Shown: in pieces, positions 42,927-50,447 of the stretch
How the letters are laid out: every line of letters starts with the position of its first letter
Numbering within the stretch: the first letter of the stretch is position 1
Assembly (NCBI GenBank): GCA_011389885.1
Contig: JAABTK010000008.1
Span: 25,644-76,090, forward strand
Origin: Gammaproteobacteria bacterium
GTDB lineage: Bacteria; Pseudomonadota; Gammaproteobacteria; Chromatiales; Chromatiaceae
DNA: 50,447 nt
Direction of reading: 5' to 3'
Program-made: the position numbers and the translations under genes
Notes under the pieces: model-generated
What the model saw: only the letters and a program-made list of their open reading frames with translations
What the model was told of the DNA's origin: nothing
The model's database searches: none

Positions 42927-43538
42927 TCACTGGGATCCAAACCGGAAATACTGAAAGTGCTGGGTCTTGCCCGCTGGTGTGCGATGGGCCTCGGCGCGGC
43001 TCTCCTGGAGCGCGAAGCCGTCGCCTAAAACGGCGCTGATTTTTTTTGCATCATAGCGCTCCACCGGCAGGCCGCTGCACTGCTCTGGCCCATCCGCTGC
43101 AAAGGTCGCGATGATGACTTGGCCGCCCGGCAACAGGGATTGGCGCAAATTGGCCAAATAGCGTTGCCGATCCGCGGGGGCGGTCAGAAAATGGAACACC
43201 GCCCGGTCGTGCCACAGGGCATAGCGCCGGCCGCTGGAGAAGTCCGTCGCATCCGCCTCCAGCCAGGTGATTCGCTGGGCGCGCTCGCCCAGTCGCCTTT
43301 GGGCGTGGGCCAGCGCCGTGGATGCGATATCCAGCACCGTGAGATCCATGTAGCCCGCGCCGAGCAGCAGCCCCGCCAAGCGGGACGCGCCGCCGCCGAT
43401 GTCGATGATCGGCTGGCCCTTGCCGATTCCGGCGGCCTGAATCAGCTCCAGGGAATACCCCGGGTGCTCCTGATACCAGCTCACCGAGTCTGGCGCCTTG
43501 TCGCGATAGATCCCTTCCCAATGCGGTTTGTCGCCCAT
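42927..43538 (-). CDS. Class I SAM-dependent methyltransferase
   Basis: A 203-residue cytoplasmic enzyme with the SAM motif IIDIGGGASRLAG (about 44-56), acidic VLDIA after strand 2 and a WHDRAVFHFL segment. The substrate is unknown; the adjacent sulfur-amino-acid gene suggests a thiol or metalloid. GAGGAGA precedes the ATG. Confidence 0.8.
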   Translation of the reverse strand: MGDKPHWEGIYRDKAPDSVSWYQEHPGYSLELIQAAGIGKGQPIIDIGGGASRLAGLLLGAGYMDLTVLDIASTALAHAQRRLGERAQRITWLEADATDFSSGRRYALWHDRAVFHFLTAPADRQRYLANLRQSLLPGGQVIIATFAADGPEQCSGLPVERYDAKKISAVLGDGFALQESRAEAHRTPAGKTQHFQYFRFGSQ

Positions 43539-43574
43539 CGTTCACGTCTCCTCGTTAGGGGGTGATGGGCGCGC

Positions 43575-44744
43575 CTATGCGGATGGCGCTAGGGCCTGTT
43601 TCAGATCGGCGATCAGGTCCGCCGGGTCTTCCAGGCCGATGGAGAGCCGCAACAGGCCGTCGCTGATGCCGCGACGGGCGCGCTCCTCCGGGGCCAGGCC
43701 GTAGTGGGTGGTGGTGCAGGGCTGGGTGACCAGGCTTTCCACGCCGCCAAGGCTGGGGGCGAGGGCGAACAGGCGCAGCCGGTCGGCCGCGGCAGTGGCG
43801 GCCGCGCCGCCGCCGGCGATTTCAATGCTCAGCATGCCGCCGAAGCCGGACATCTGCCGCCGGGCGAGGTCCGCGCCGCGGAAGCCCGGCAGGCCGGGGT
43901 AGAGCACCCGCTCCACCTGCGGGTGGTCGTGCATGGCCTCGGCCACCGCTTGGGCGCTGGCGTTTTGCTGCCGCACCCGAATGGGCAGGGTGCGGATGCT
44001 GCGCGCGAGCAGTGCGGCCGTTTCCGGGGCGGGGGCCTGACCGAGGTTTTTGCGCCAACCCCAGATGGGGCCGAGCAGCTCCTTGGCCCCCATGATCGCC
44101 CCCGCCGTCAGGTCCGAATGGCCGCCGAGGTATTTGGTGCAGGAGTGAACGGCGAAATCCGCGCCCAGCGCCAGCGGCTGCTGGTTGACCGGCGAGGCGA
44201 AGGTGTTGTCCACCGCCACCAGGGCCCCGTGGCGATGGGCCAGCTCGCTGATGGCGCGGATATCGAACAGCTCCAGCGCCGGATTGGTGGGGGTCTCGAA
44301 AAACACCAGGCCGATGCCTTGGCGCAACAGGGTCTCCAGTTGGTCCAGTTCGTCGCCCAGTAATAAATGGGTAGGGATGCCCAGCAGGGGCAGTTGATCC
44401 CGCAGCAGCTCCAGGGTGCCGCCGTAGGCATCGCCCAGGCAGGCAATGCCTTTGCGGCCATGGGCCATGAACAGCGCCGACTCCGCCGCCATGCCGGAGC
44501 AGAAGGACCAGGCCGCCTCCGCGCCTTCCAGTGCGGCCAGCTTTTCCTCCAACGACAGCAGGGTGGGGTTGAGCCCGTAACGGGTGTATAGCGGTTTGAC
44601 GGTGCGCCCCGCCACCACGTCGAGCACCGCCTGGGTGTTGGGGAACTTAAAGGTGGTGGCCGTGTAGACGGGCGTGTGGGGTGAGCCGTTGGGGTCGTCG
44701 ATCTCGCCGGCATGCACGCACTGGGTGGAAAGGTGGTCGGTCAT
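43575..44744 (-). CDS. PLP enzyme of the cystathionine gamma-synthase family
   Basis: A 389-residue Cys/Met-metabolism enzyme. The PLP lysine is K204 in HSCTKYLGGHSD; substrate-site motifs GDAYGGT and SLGGVESL are present. It could be O-succinyl- or O-acetylhomoserine sulfhydrylase, cystathionine gamma-synthase or gamma-lyase; sequence alone does not decide. Ribosome site AGGAGA. Confidence 0.88.
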   Translation of the reverse strand: MTDHLSTQCVHAGEIDDPNGSPHTPVYTATTFKFPNTQAVLDVVAGRTVKPLYTRYGLNPTLLSLEEKLAALEGAEAAWSFCSGMAAESALFMAHGRKGIACLGDAYGGTLELLRDQLPLLGIPTHLLLGDELDQLETLLRQGIGLVFFETPTNPALELFDIRAISELAHRHGALVAVDNTFASPVNQQPLALGADFAVHSCTKYLGGHSDLTAGAIMGAKELLGPIWGWRKNLGQAPAPETAALLARSIRTLPIRVRQQNASAQAVAEAMHDHPQVERVLYPGLPGFRGADLARRQMSGFGGMLSIEIAGGGAAATAAADRLRLFALAPSLGGVESLVTQPCTTTHYGLAPEERARRGISDGLLRLSIGLEDPADLIADLKQALAPSA

Positions 44745-44771
44745 CGGTTGGTCTCCTGGCAGGGTGGCGGT

Positions 44772-45284
44772 TTAGTCGGCGGTTTTTAAGGCCCGCACTT
44801 GTCGCAGCAGTTCGGGGTCGTCCCACTCGCGGCCGCCGATGGCGCGGTAGACGATGCGCCCCTGGCCATCGAGCACGAAGGTGGTGGGCAGTCCCTTTAC
44901 CGGCCAATGCTCCAGTACAGCGGAGTCTTGGTCGAAGAGGATCGGAAACTCCACCGGGTAATCGGCGAGAAATAAAAACACCCGGTCCAGGTCTTCGCCG
45001 ACATTGATGGCGAGCAATTCAATGCCATCCGGGGCCAGTTGCTCCCGGGCGCGCTGCATGGAGGGCATTTCCTCACGGCACGGCGGACACCAGGTGGCCC
45101 AGAAGTTCACGATTAGCGGTTTGCCCGCATAGTCCTGCAAGCGGTGGGTTGCGTCGTCCATATCTTGCAGCGTAAAGCCGGGCGCCGGGGGCGGATCCGA
45201 CAGCGGGGTCAGCCGTTGGTCCGGGTCCGCCGCCAGCGCCGCCCCGGCGCACCCCATCAATAAGCTCCAAAGCAAGATCTTCAT
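44772..45284 (-). CDS. TlpA-type periplasmic thioredoxin
   Basis: A 170-residue exported protein with a signal peptide (about 1-19) and thioredoxin motif W65-C66-PP-C69, the TlpA/ResA type. Likely reduces periplasmic disulfides or handles thiol cofactors and hemes. It overlaps the upstream unknown gene by ATGA. Confidence 0.88.
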   Translation of the reverse strand: MKILLWSLLMGCAGAALAADPDQRLTPLSDPPPAPGFTLQDMDDATHRLQDYAGKPLIVNFWATWCPPCREEMPSMQRAREQLAPDGIELLAINVGEDLDRVFLFLADYPVEFPILFDQDSAVLEHWPVKGLPTTFVLDGQGRIVYRAIGGREWDDPELLRQVRALKTAD

Positions 45285-45874
45285 TCGTCATCTCCAGTGG
45301 CTCGGGAGGCCTTTGCGGCATCGGCGTTGCGGGCGCAGATCAGGCCTTCAATGACCCCCTCTTGGCGCTCCGCCCCGGCCTGCCAGGTGAAGTGCAGGTC
45401 CGCCCGGTCGCCGGGCGCGGCCGGGTAGAGTAGCATCCCCATATTCCAGTCGCCCGGGGCGAAGGTCTGGGTCTCGGGGAATAGCGCCCACTCGAAGGCG
45501 ATGCGCGCCCCTTGGGGGCTTGCGCGCGCCTCCCAGCTCGCCTGCCAGGCGGCGCGGGTGCGAAAGGGGCGTGTTTCGCCGCGGGTCCGGACCCGCCAAT
45601 TCGCTAGGTCAACATCGACGGCCTGGTCGCCTTGATTGCGGAATACCGTTTGAAATACGCACTGGGCGGCGATGCGGTCGCTATCCGCCGAATCGAAGCC
45701 GCGCCCCAGAAAGAAGGCCCGGGTCTGGTCGGGGATGCGCTGAATCTGTTGCAGCTCCAGCCCCTGCCCCGTCCATTCCCAGGCCTTCAGCCCGCTTTGC
45801 GGGTCCGTGAATTGGCGCGCCTCGCCCGCGCTCAACGTGAACGAGGCCGCGCACAGTAGCCAAAGCGGCTTCAT
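45281..45874 (-). CDS. Unassigned secreted protein
   Basis: A 197-residue exported protein with a signal peptide (about 1-17) and a mostly beta-rich body. It lies between the secreted rhodanese (overlap 4 bp) and TlpA (overlap 4 bp), so it is tightly coupled to periplasmic sulfur handling. No family is recognised. Confidence 0.7.
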   Translation of the reverse strand: MKPLWLLCAASFTLSAGEARQFTDPQSGLKAWEWTGQGLELQQIQRIPDQTRAFFLGRGFDSADSDRIAAQCVFQTVFRNQGDQAVDVDLANWRVRTRGETRPFRTRAAWQASWEARASPQGARIAFEWALFPETQTFAPGDWNMGMLLYPAAPGDRADLHFTWQAGAERQEGVIEGLICARNADAAKASRATGDDE

Positions 45875-46296
45875 TTCGCCGCTTGCGCCGCCTTGTAGGC
45901 GTCGAAGCCGTCGTACAGGATCTTGACGTTGTCGAAGCCGTCCAGGCGCAGCGCCAAGGCCGCCTGCGATGCCAGCGAGCCGCTGTTGCAGTAGGCGAGG
46001 ATGGGCTGGTCGCGGGGCAGTTCATCCCTGCGGGCGAACACCTGCCGCCACTCGATGTTGTGCGCCCCGGGGATATGTTCCGCCTCGTATTGCGCCGCTT
46101 CGCGCACGTCGAGGATATGGAAATTGGCGTAATCGTCCGCTGGAATCTGCTCCACCGTGATCTGGCCCGAGCCGTACTCGGAAAAATCGAAATACTCCGC
46201 CAGCGCGTCCGCCGCCGCCGGGTCCATTTCCGCATGCAGGGGCGCGGCCAGCACGCACAGCGCCAGAGTCAAGGTCAAGGGAAGGATTTTTTTCAT
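45871..46296 (-). CDS. Secreted rhodanese-like protein
   Basis: A 141-residue exported rhodanese: signal peptide about 1-22, then a single domain with LDVREAAQYEAEHIPGAHNI and catalytic Cys103 in YCNSGSLAS. It would transfer sulfane sulfur in the periplasm. ATG 46296 is preferred to an upstream in-frame ATG. Confidence 0.85.
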   Translation of the reverse strand: MKKILPLTLTLALCVLAAPLHAEMDPAAADALAEYFDFSEYGSGQITVEQIPADDYANFHILDVREAAQYEAEHIPGAHNIEWRQVFARRDELPRDQPILAYCNSGSLASQAALALRLDGFDNVKILYDGFDAYKAAQAAK

Positions 46297-46332
46297 GGTT
46301 CCGGATTCCTGTATTACCGTGGATATACCGAG

Positions 46333-46361
46333 GAGTGGCAGTCCTTGGCGGACTGCCGCTC
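46333..46361. repeat. GAGTGGCAGTCC hairpin, copy 1
   Basis: Arms GAGTGGCAGTCC and GGACTGCCGCTC (one mismatch) around a 5-nt loop. Flanking sequence is shared with copy 2 at 46985-47017. Confidence 0.85.
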
Positions 46362-46467
46362 TTGGTGTGGATTCATTTCCCGGGGTGGCGGACCACTCCA
46401 TGCCCGTTCGGTTTTCTTGGGGGAGCATCTCCGCGGCCCGACGGCGCCGCCGACCGCCGTGACGCGC

Positions 46468-46788
46468 TCAAAAGGTCAGCACACGGTCGCTGGCGTCAAT
46501 CAGCTCGTAGAGGTCTTGCATGGTAGAGATTGGGCAGGTCTCCGAGCCGCCCTGATCACGCACCTTCAGACAGGTTCCGCAGGCGAGCAGCTCGCCGCCG
46601 GCATCGACAAAGGCGCGCAGCTGCGCCGGCACATCGAACGGTTCCGCACCCAGACGCTCCGCCTCCACGCCCCTGCCGAGCAGAAAGGCGCGCACCTGGT
46701 CACCCTTCTTGCAAGCGAATACGCCGAAGCGCAAGGCGTTCCAGACGGTTTCCGCATCATTGCTGTAAATCACCAAACCAAGCTTCAT
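46468..46788 (-). CDS. DsrE/DsrF-like protein
   Basis: A 106-residue cytoplasmic DsrE-family protein. The conserved C70-GT-C73 segment can carry persulfide. GGAGGTC precedes ATG 46788. Lies between the secreted rhodanese and ArsR-rhodanese genes, flanked on both sides by copies of one dispersed hairpin repeat. Confidence 0.85.
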   Translation of the reverse strand: MKLGLVIYSNDAETVWNALRFGVFACKKGDQVRAFLLGRGVEAERLGAEPFDVPAQLRAFVDAGGELLACGTCLKVRDQGGSETCPISTMQDLYELIDASDRVLTF

Positions 46789-47137
46789 TCGCCGACCTCC
46801 CGGGCATGGCTCCCAGACTATATTAATCAATCGAATTATTGAATGATAGAGCCTCCACGAGCCCCGGTCAACACCCGCGCGAGCGGAATCCGAGCCCGGC
46901 GGGAGAGACCGCCGTCGGCGCGCGCGCCGGGGGACGGGGAAGGCTGTTCGCGGTTACAAATCGCTCCTACGGAAACCTCCACCGAGGAGTGGCAGTCCTT
47001 GAAGGACTGCCACTCCTTGGGCTGATGCATCTCCCAGGGTGGTGCGACCGCTCCGTAACCGTCAGCCGGGTCGCTTTCAGGCGCCGCCCGACTGAAGGCT
47101 CCACCGCCGACGTTTCCGCGCCTTCGGCGTGACGGTC
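46789..47137. other. Gap between DsrE and ArsR-rhodanese genes
   Basis: No gene. It holds the second GAGTGGCAGTCC hairpin and its flanks (46978-47110). Promoter for the DsrE gene is probably near 46800-46860 (an AT-rich AATTATTGAATGAT stretch). Confidence 0.5.
46985..47017. repeat. AGGAGTGGCAGTCCTT hairpin, copy 2
   Basis: Perfect 16-bp inverted repeat with a 1-base spacer. Copy 1 is at 46333-46361. Confidence 0.9.
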
Positions 47138-47809
47138 TCAGACCTTCGAAAGCCCCTCCACGGGCAGGCCGCTCAGGCGCCACTCGGGCAGGCCGCCGTC
47201 GAGACGCCGCGCCCGAATGCCCTTGGCGCGCAGGCGGGACACGGCGTCATAGGCCAACACGCAATGGGGGCCGCGGCAGTAGGCCACCACTTCCCCGCCT
47301 TGGTTGAGGCTGTCCAGATGCCGCTCCAGCTCGGCCAGGGGAATGTTCACCGCCCCCGGCAGATGGCCGGCGGCGTATTCCTCGGGGGGGCGCACGTCGA
47401 GCACCGTCACCAGACCATCCCGCAGGCGCTCCAGCAACTCGCCGGCGGGCAAGGGCTCCAGCCGGTCCTTGACCGAAAGGTAATCCCCCACCAGGCGGTC
47501 GATTTCGCTCAAGTGGCGCTCCGCCACCGCGCGCAGGGCGGCGAACAGCTCCAGTACATCGTTGTCGCTGACGCGATAAAGAACCTTTTGCCCCTGCTTG
47601 CGATTACTCACCAAACCCGCCTGCTTGAGCTGCTGCAAATGCTGGGAGGTGTTGGCCACGCTCAGGCCCGAGACCTCCGCCAACGACTCCACGCCGCGCT
47701 CGCCCTGGGCCAGGAACTCCAGCAATTCCAAACGATGCCCGTTGCCCATGGCCTTGGCCACACGGGCGAATTGGGCGAAAAGGTCCTGCTTGAATGTATT
47801 TTCGCTCAT
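47138..47809 (-). CDS. ArsR-family regulator fused to rhodanese
   Basis: A 223-residue regulator: ArsR winged helix (about 10-95) and a C-terminal rhodanese domain (about 125-220) with active-site C178 and C183 in YCRGPHCV. Such fusions sense sulfide or persulfide. It likely controls the neighbouring DsrE/rhodanese/TlpA genes. ATG 47809 follows GGAAAGAG. Confidence 0.88.
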   Translation of the reverse strand: MSENTFKQDLFAQFARVAKAMGNGHRLELLEFLAQGERGVESLAEVSGLSVANTSQHLQQLKQAGLVSNRKQGQKVLYRVSDNDVLELFAALRAVAERHLSEIDRLVGDYLSVKDRLEPLPAGELLERLRDGLVTVLDVRPPEEYAAGHLPGAVNIPLAELERHLDSLNQGGEVVAYCRGPHCVLAYDAVSRLRAKGIRARRLDGGLPEWRLSGLPVEGLSKV

Positions 47810-47877
47810 GCGCCGCTCTTTCCAGTCTTCAATTGAAGGAAGAATATGGCCTTCCATTATACCCCAACAATCCGATC

Positions 47878-48729
47878 TTATGGCCGATATCCCTCCTTCT
47901 CCCCCAGGCGCAACCGCAGGGTGGCTTCATCCAGGCCGGTTGCCGCCGCGATCCGTGCCATTTCCATCCCCATGGCATGCAGCTGCCTCGCCACCTCCAG
48001 CTTGCCTTCCAGCTTGCCTTCCTCCTTGGCGGTATCCAATGCCGCTTTAGAACCCCAGTAGTCGAGCAGGTTCTGTTCGTAGGCGCGGTGCTGTTGGGGG
48101 GTCAGGCTGGCCAGTTCGGCGATGCGAAAGGCCTTTTCGAAGATGGGTTCTTTGAGAATGGCGGGGATTTGGTCCATGTCTTCCAGGTGCTTGAGAAAAT
48201 AGCACCATTTGTCAAAGCGGCTTTCCAGCTCGTCCTCGGTTTTGTTGAACAGCGGCATTTGCAGAAAACGAAAGTGGAGTTTGTCAAAGAAGAGATCACC
48301 GTATTGATCGCGCAGGGCCACGTCGCGGCGAAAGCGGCGGGCCTCTTCCTGTTCATCGTATTCAAAGTCGAGAATGGCGATGAAGTAGATAGGGGTGAGA
48401 CGAAAATCCCATTCACCCCGCTGGGCCTGCTCGCGAATCGGAAAGGTGGTGTAAAACAGCGCCCGGTCCTTGAAGTAGCGCAGGCGGGCCTTCTGCATCT
48501 CGACGATAAAGCGCTCGCCGCTGTGGCTGATGCAATGAAGGTCGAAGATCGCCCGTCGCTCCATGGGCTGATCGGGCAGCTGCTCGGCGTTGGTCAGGGT
48601 CAGGCTGGCGATCTGGTGCTGGGAAGGCAGGAGTTGGTTCAGAAAATCGGTGAGGAGGTCACGGCTGGCCTCTTCGCCAAACAGCTTCTTGAAGCCAAAG
48701 TCGGTGTAAGGATTGAGGTAGCGGGGCAT
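47878..48729 (-). CDS. Rpn-type PD-(D/E)XK nuclease / transposase-like protein
   Basis: A 283-residue protein of the recombination-promoting nuclease family. It has NPYTDFGFKKLFG at the start and catalytic D63, E77, Q79 (DLHC...IVEMQ), then a GKLEGKLEV-rich helical C-terminus. These genes are mobile-element relatives; here it stands alone with an intact active site. Confidence 0.9.
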   Translation of the reverse strand: MPRYLNPYTDFGFKKLFGEEASRDLLTDFLNQLLPSQHQIASLTLTNAEQLPDQPMERRAIFDLHCISHSGERFIVEMQKARLRYFKDRALFYTTFPIREQAQRGEWDFRLTPIYFIAILDFEYDEQEEARRFRRDVALRDQYGDLFFDKLHFRFLQMPLFNKTEDELESRFDKWCYFLKHLEDMDQIPAILKEPIFEKAFRIAELASLTPQQHRAYEQNLLDYWGSKAALDTAKEEGKLEGKLEVARQLHAMGMEMARIAAATGLDEATLRLRLGEKEGYRP

Positions 48730-48800
48730 GGAGCGGCTCCTGACATTGGGTGATGGGGATTATAGCCCATAACCGAGCCCCTTTCTCCGCGTGCTCTGCG

Positions 48801-50009
48801 TTAAGCACCTGCCTGGGGTCGATGGTTTTCGGTGCCTGTGCGCAACCGTGCTTGCTGCCAGGCACGGATCAATTGCTCGGCGGCCGCGTCGATCATCGCG
48901 GCGTCGGTCATCGCGCCCAGGGATAGCCGCACCGCGCCGCGGGCGCGGGGGGCGTCGAGTCCCATGGCCGCTAGTACGCCGCTGACGGCGTCGCCCTCCT
49001 CGTGGCAAGCGGAGCCCACCGAGGCGGCGATGCCGGGGGCGGCGGTGAGCAGGTCATGGCCGCTGACTACCGGAAAGGAGAGGTTCAGGGTGTTGGGCAG
49101 GCGTTGTTCAAGCGGGCCGTTGAGACGCAGGCCGGGCGCCGCCGCCGCCAAGGCCCGGTGCAGGCGGTCGCGCAGCTCGCTCAGGCGCGGCCCCATTTGC
49201 GGCAGCCGCTCCCGGGCCAGGCGGGCGGCGGCGCCGATGGCGGCGATATGGGGGACGTTTTCCGTGCCGGGGCGCAGCCCCCGCTCCTGACCCGCCGCGC
49301 CGACCAGCACGGGGGCCAGCGGGGTGTCGCGGCGCACGTAGAGGGCGCCGACGCCCTTGGGGGCGTAGAACTTATGGCCGGCGAGGGTGAGCAGATCGAC
49401 GCCCAACTCGTCCACGTCCACCGGGATCTTGCCGGCGGCCTGGGCGGCGTCGGTGTGGAACAGCACGCCAGCGGCGCGGGCGATGTCCGCCAGCGCCCGC
49501 ACGGGCTGAATGGCGCCCACTTCGTTATTCGCGAGCATGACCGAAACCAGCACGGTATCGGGCCGCAGGGCGTCGCGCAGGGCTTGCGGTTCCACCAGGC
49601 CGGCGGCGTCCGTCGGCAGCAGGCTCACCGCCCAGCCGTCGGCGCGCAGCCGCTCGGCGGGGGCGACCACCGAGGGGTGTTCCACCGCCGAGATGATCAG
49701 GTGCCGCCCCTGCCCCCGCAGCGCCCGCGCCACGCCGCGCAAGGCGATGTTGTTGGCTTCGCTGGCGCAGCCGGTGAAGATGATCTCCTCGGGTTGCGCG
49801 CCCAGCAACGCCGCCGTATCGGCGCGGGCCTGGGCCACCACGGCGGCGGCGCGACGGCCATAGGGATGCGACGAGGAGGGGTTGCCGAAGTGCCGCTCCA
49901 GGCAAGGGCGCATGGCCGCGATCACCTCGGGGGCCAGGGGCGTGGTGGCGTTGTAGTCGAGGTAGATGGGCTCGTCCGTTCCGGCGGCCTGGGTTTGGGG
50001 GTTAATCAC
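48801..50009 (-). CDS. Class V aminotransferase, cysteine desulfurase
   Basis: A 402-residue PLP enzyme of the NifS/IscS type, releasing sulfur from cysteine for persulfide transfer. The PLP lysine is in LTLAGHKF and the catalytic Cys in GSACHEEGD. A GGAGG lies five bases before GTG 50009, so that start is preferred; ATG 50021 would add four residues. The start codon lies inside or next to the end of the upstream gene. Confidence 0.9.
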   Translation of the reverse strand: MINPQTQAAGTDEPIYLDYNATTPLAPEVIAAMRPCLERHFGNPSSSHPYGRRAAAVVAQARADTAALLGAQPEEIIFTGCASEANNIALRGVARALRGQGRHLIISAVEHPSVVAPAERLRADGWAVSLLPTDAAGLVEPQALRDALRPDTVLVSVMLANNEVGAIQPVRALADIARAAGVLFHTDAAQAAGKIPVDVDELGVDLLTLAGHKFYAPKGVGALYVRRDTPLAPVLVGAAGQERGLRPGTENVPHIAAIGAAARLARERLPQMGPRLSELRDRLHRALAAAAPGLRLNGPLEQRLPNTLNLSFPVVSGHDLLTAAPGIAASVGSACHEEGDAVSGVLAAMGLDAPRARGAVRLSLGAMTDAAMIDAAAEQLIRAWQQARLRTGTENHRPQAGA

Positions 50010-50424
50010 AGTCGCCTCCATCGTCGTAGTCTTCGGGGTCTTCCGCAAAGGCCTTGTCCACCACCTCGATGCGCAGTGAGCGTCCGGCCTCTTCCAGGGT
50101 CAGATCCCGTTGCCACACCGGCGCATGGTTTGGGGTGAAGACGCCGATGTCATAGCGCCCGGGGGCCAGGTCGAAGCGGAAACCGCCGCGGGCACCGGTC
50201 AAGCGTCGATCGAGCACCGCGCTGGTTTCGCCATCGACCACCAGGACCTCCGCCTCGGATATGGGCTCGCCTTGCTCCGCCACCACGCCGTCGAGGCTGG
50301 CGGCCAGCGCGGGCGCCGCGCCCAGCGCCAGGCAGGCGACGAGGAGCAACCGAAGCCGGGAGGCGGCTTCAGGCGGCGGGGTTTGCACCGGGGTTGGTGC
50401 GGGGGGTTGCATGGCTTTCATCAT
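50002..50424 (-). CDS. Secreted carboxypeptidase-regulatory-like protein
   Basis: A 140-residue exported protein with a signal segment (about 24-42) and a single small beta-sandwich domain (VVDGETSAV, GGFRFDLAPGRYDIGVF). Function unknown. GAGGAAACG precedes ATG 50424. Its stop codon overlaps the start of the desulfurase gene. Confidence 0.75.
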   Translation of the reverse strand: MMKAMQPPAPTPVQTPPPEAASRLRLLLVACLALGAAPALAASLDGVVAEQGEPISEAEVLVVDGETSAVLDRRLTGARGGFRFDLAPGRYDIGVFTPNHAPVWQRDLTLEEAGRSLRIEVVDKAFAEDPEDYDDGGDCD

Positions 50425-50447
50425 CGTTTCCTCGCGGGCGGATGTGG

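Overview
The window reads as a denitrification island of a high-GC gammaproteobacterium, possibly a sulfur-oxidising Chromatiales or Ectothiorhodospiraceae-like organism. That taxonomic guess rests on gene content (UbiT/U/V, cd1 nitrite reductase, persulfide-type genes) and GC richness only; no rRNA or tRNA gene was seen.

Layout. 221-6080 (minus) is a nirS operon: cd1 nitrite reductase, a giant NapC/NirT-type cytochrome fused to two tandem ethylbenzene-dehydrogenase-like heme domains, a cupredoxin and a triheme cytochrome. 6275-8997 (plus) holds a membrane hemerythrin, a small zinc-ribbon membrane protein and ubiU-ubiV for O2-independent ubiquinone hydroxylation; ubiT and an HPP-family membrane protein lie on the minus strand at 8958-10180. 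norCB follows (10323-12312), then the heme d1 operon nirE-C-F-D-L-(GH fusion)-J, a cytochrome c'-like protein and nirN (12565-21061). A secreted nuclease separates this from a clade II-type nos cluster: Sec-type nosZ, two c cytochromes, nosB, D, G, H, F, L, Y (22271-33223). After two unassigned proteins come a heme-sensor protein, two diheme c4-type cytochromes and a Dnr-type regulator, all minus strand (35067-38466), then a second near-identical norC with a destroyed start codon and norE-F-Q (38753-41488). No norD is seen.

From 41.6 kb to the end all genes are on the minus strand and the theme changes: a SHOCT protein, a Met-rich secreted protein, a methyltransferase, a PLP sulfur-amino-acid enzyme, a TlpA thioredoxin, an unknown secreted protein, a secreted rhodanese, a DsrE protein, an ArsR-rhodanese regulator, an Rpn-type nuclease and a cysteine desulfurase. 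This looks like thiol/persulfide handling.

Regulation. Nine FNR/Dnr-type palindromes (TTGAY-N4-RTCAA) precede nearly every denitrification unit, several with a -10 hexamer 21-23 nt downstream, so the Dnr-like regulator at 37732 probably controls the island. Many intergenic gaps are filled by short dispersed repeats: a MITE-like family with about 35-bp inverted ends, GTGCGTTAGGCGCGCC inverted repeats, ACGCAAAGG/CGCAGAGG strings, and heptamer and decamer tandem repeats.
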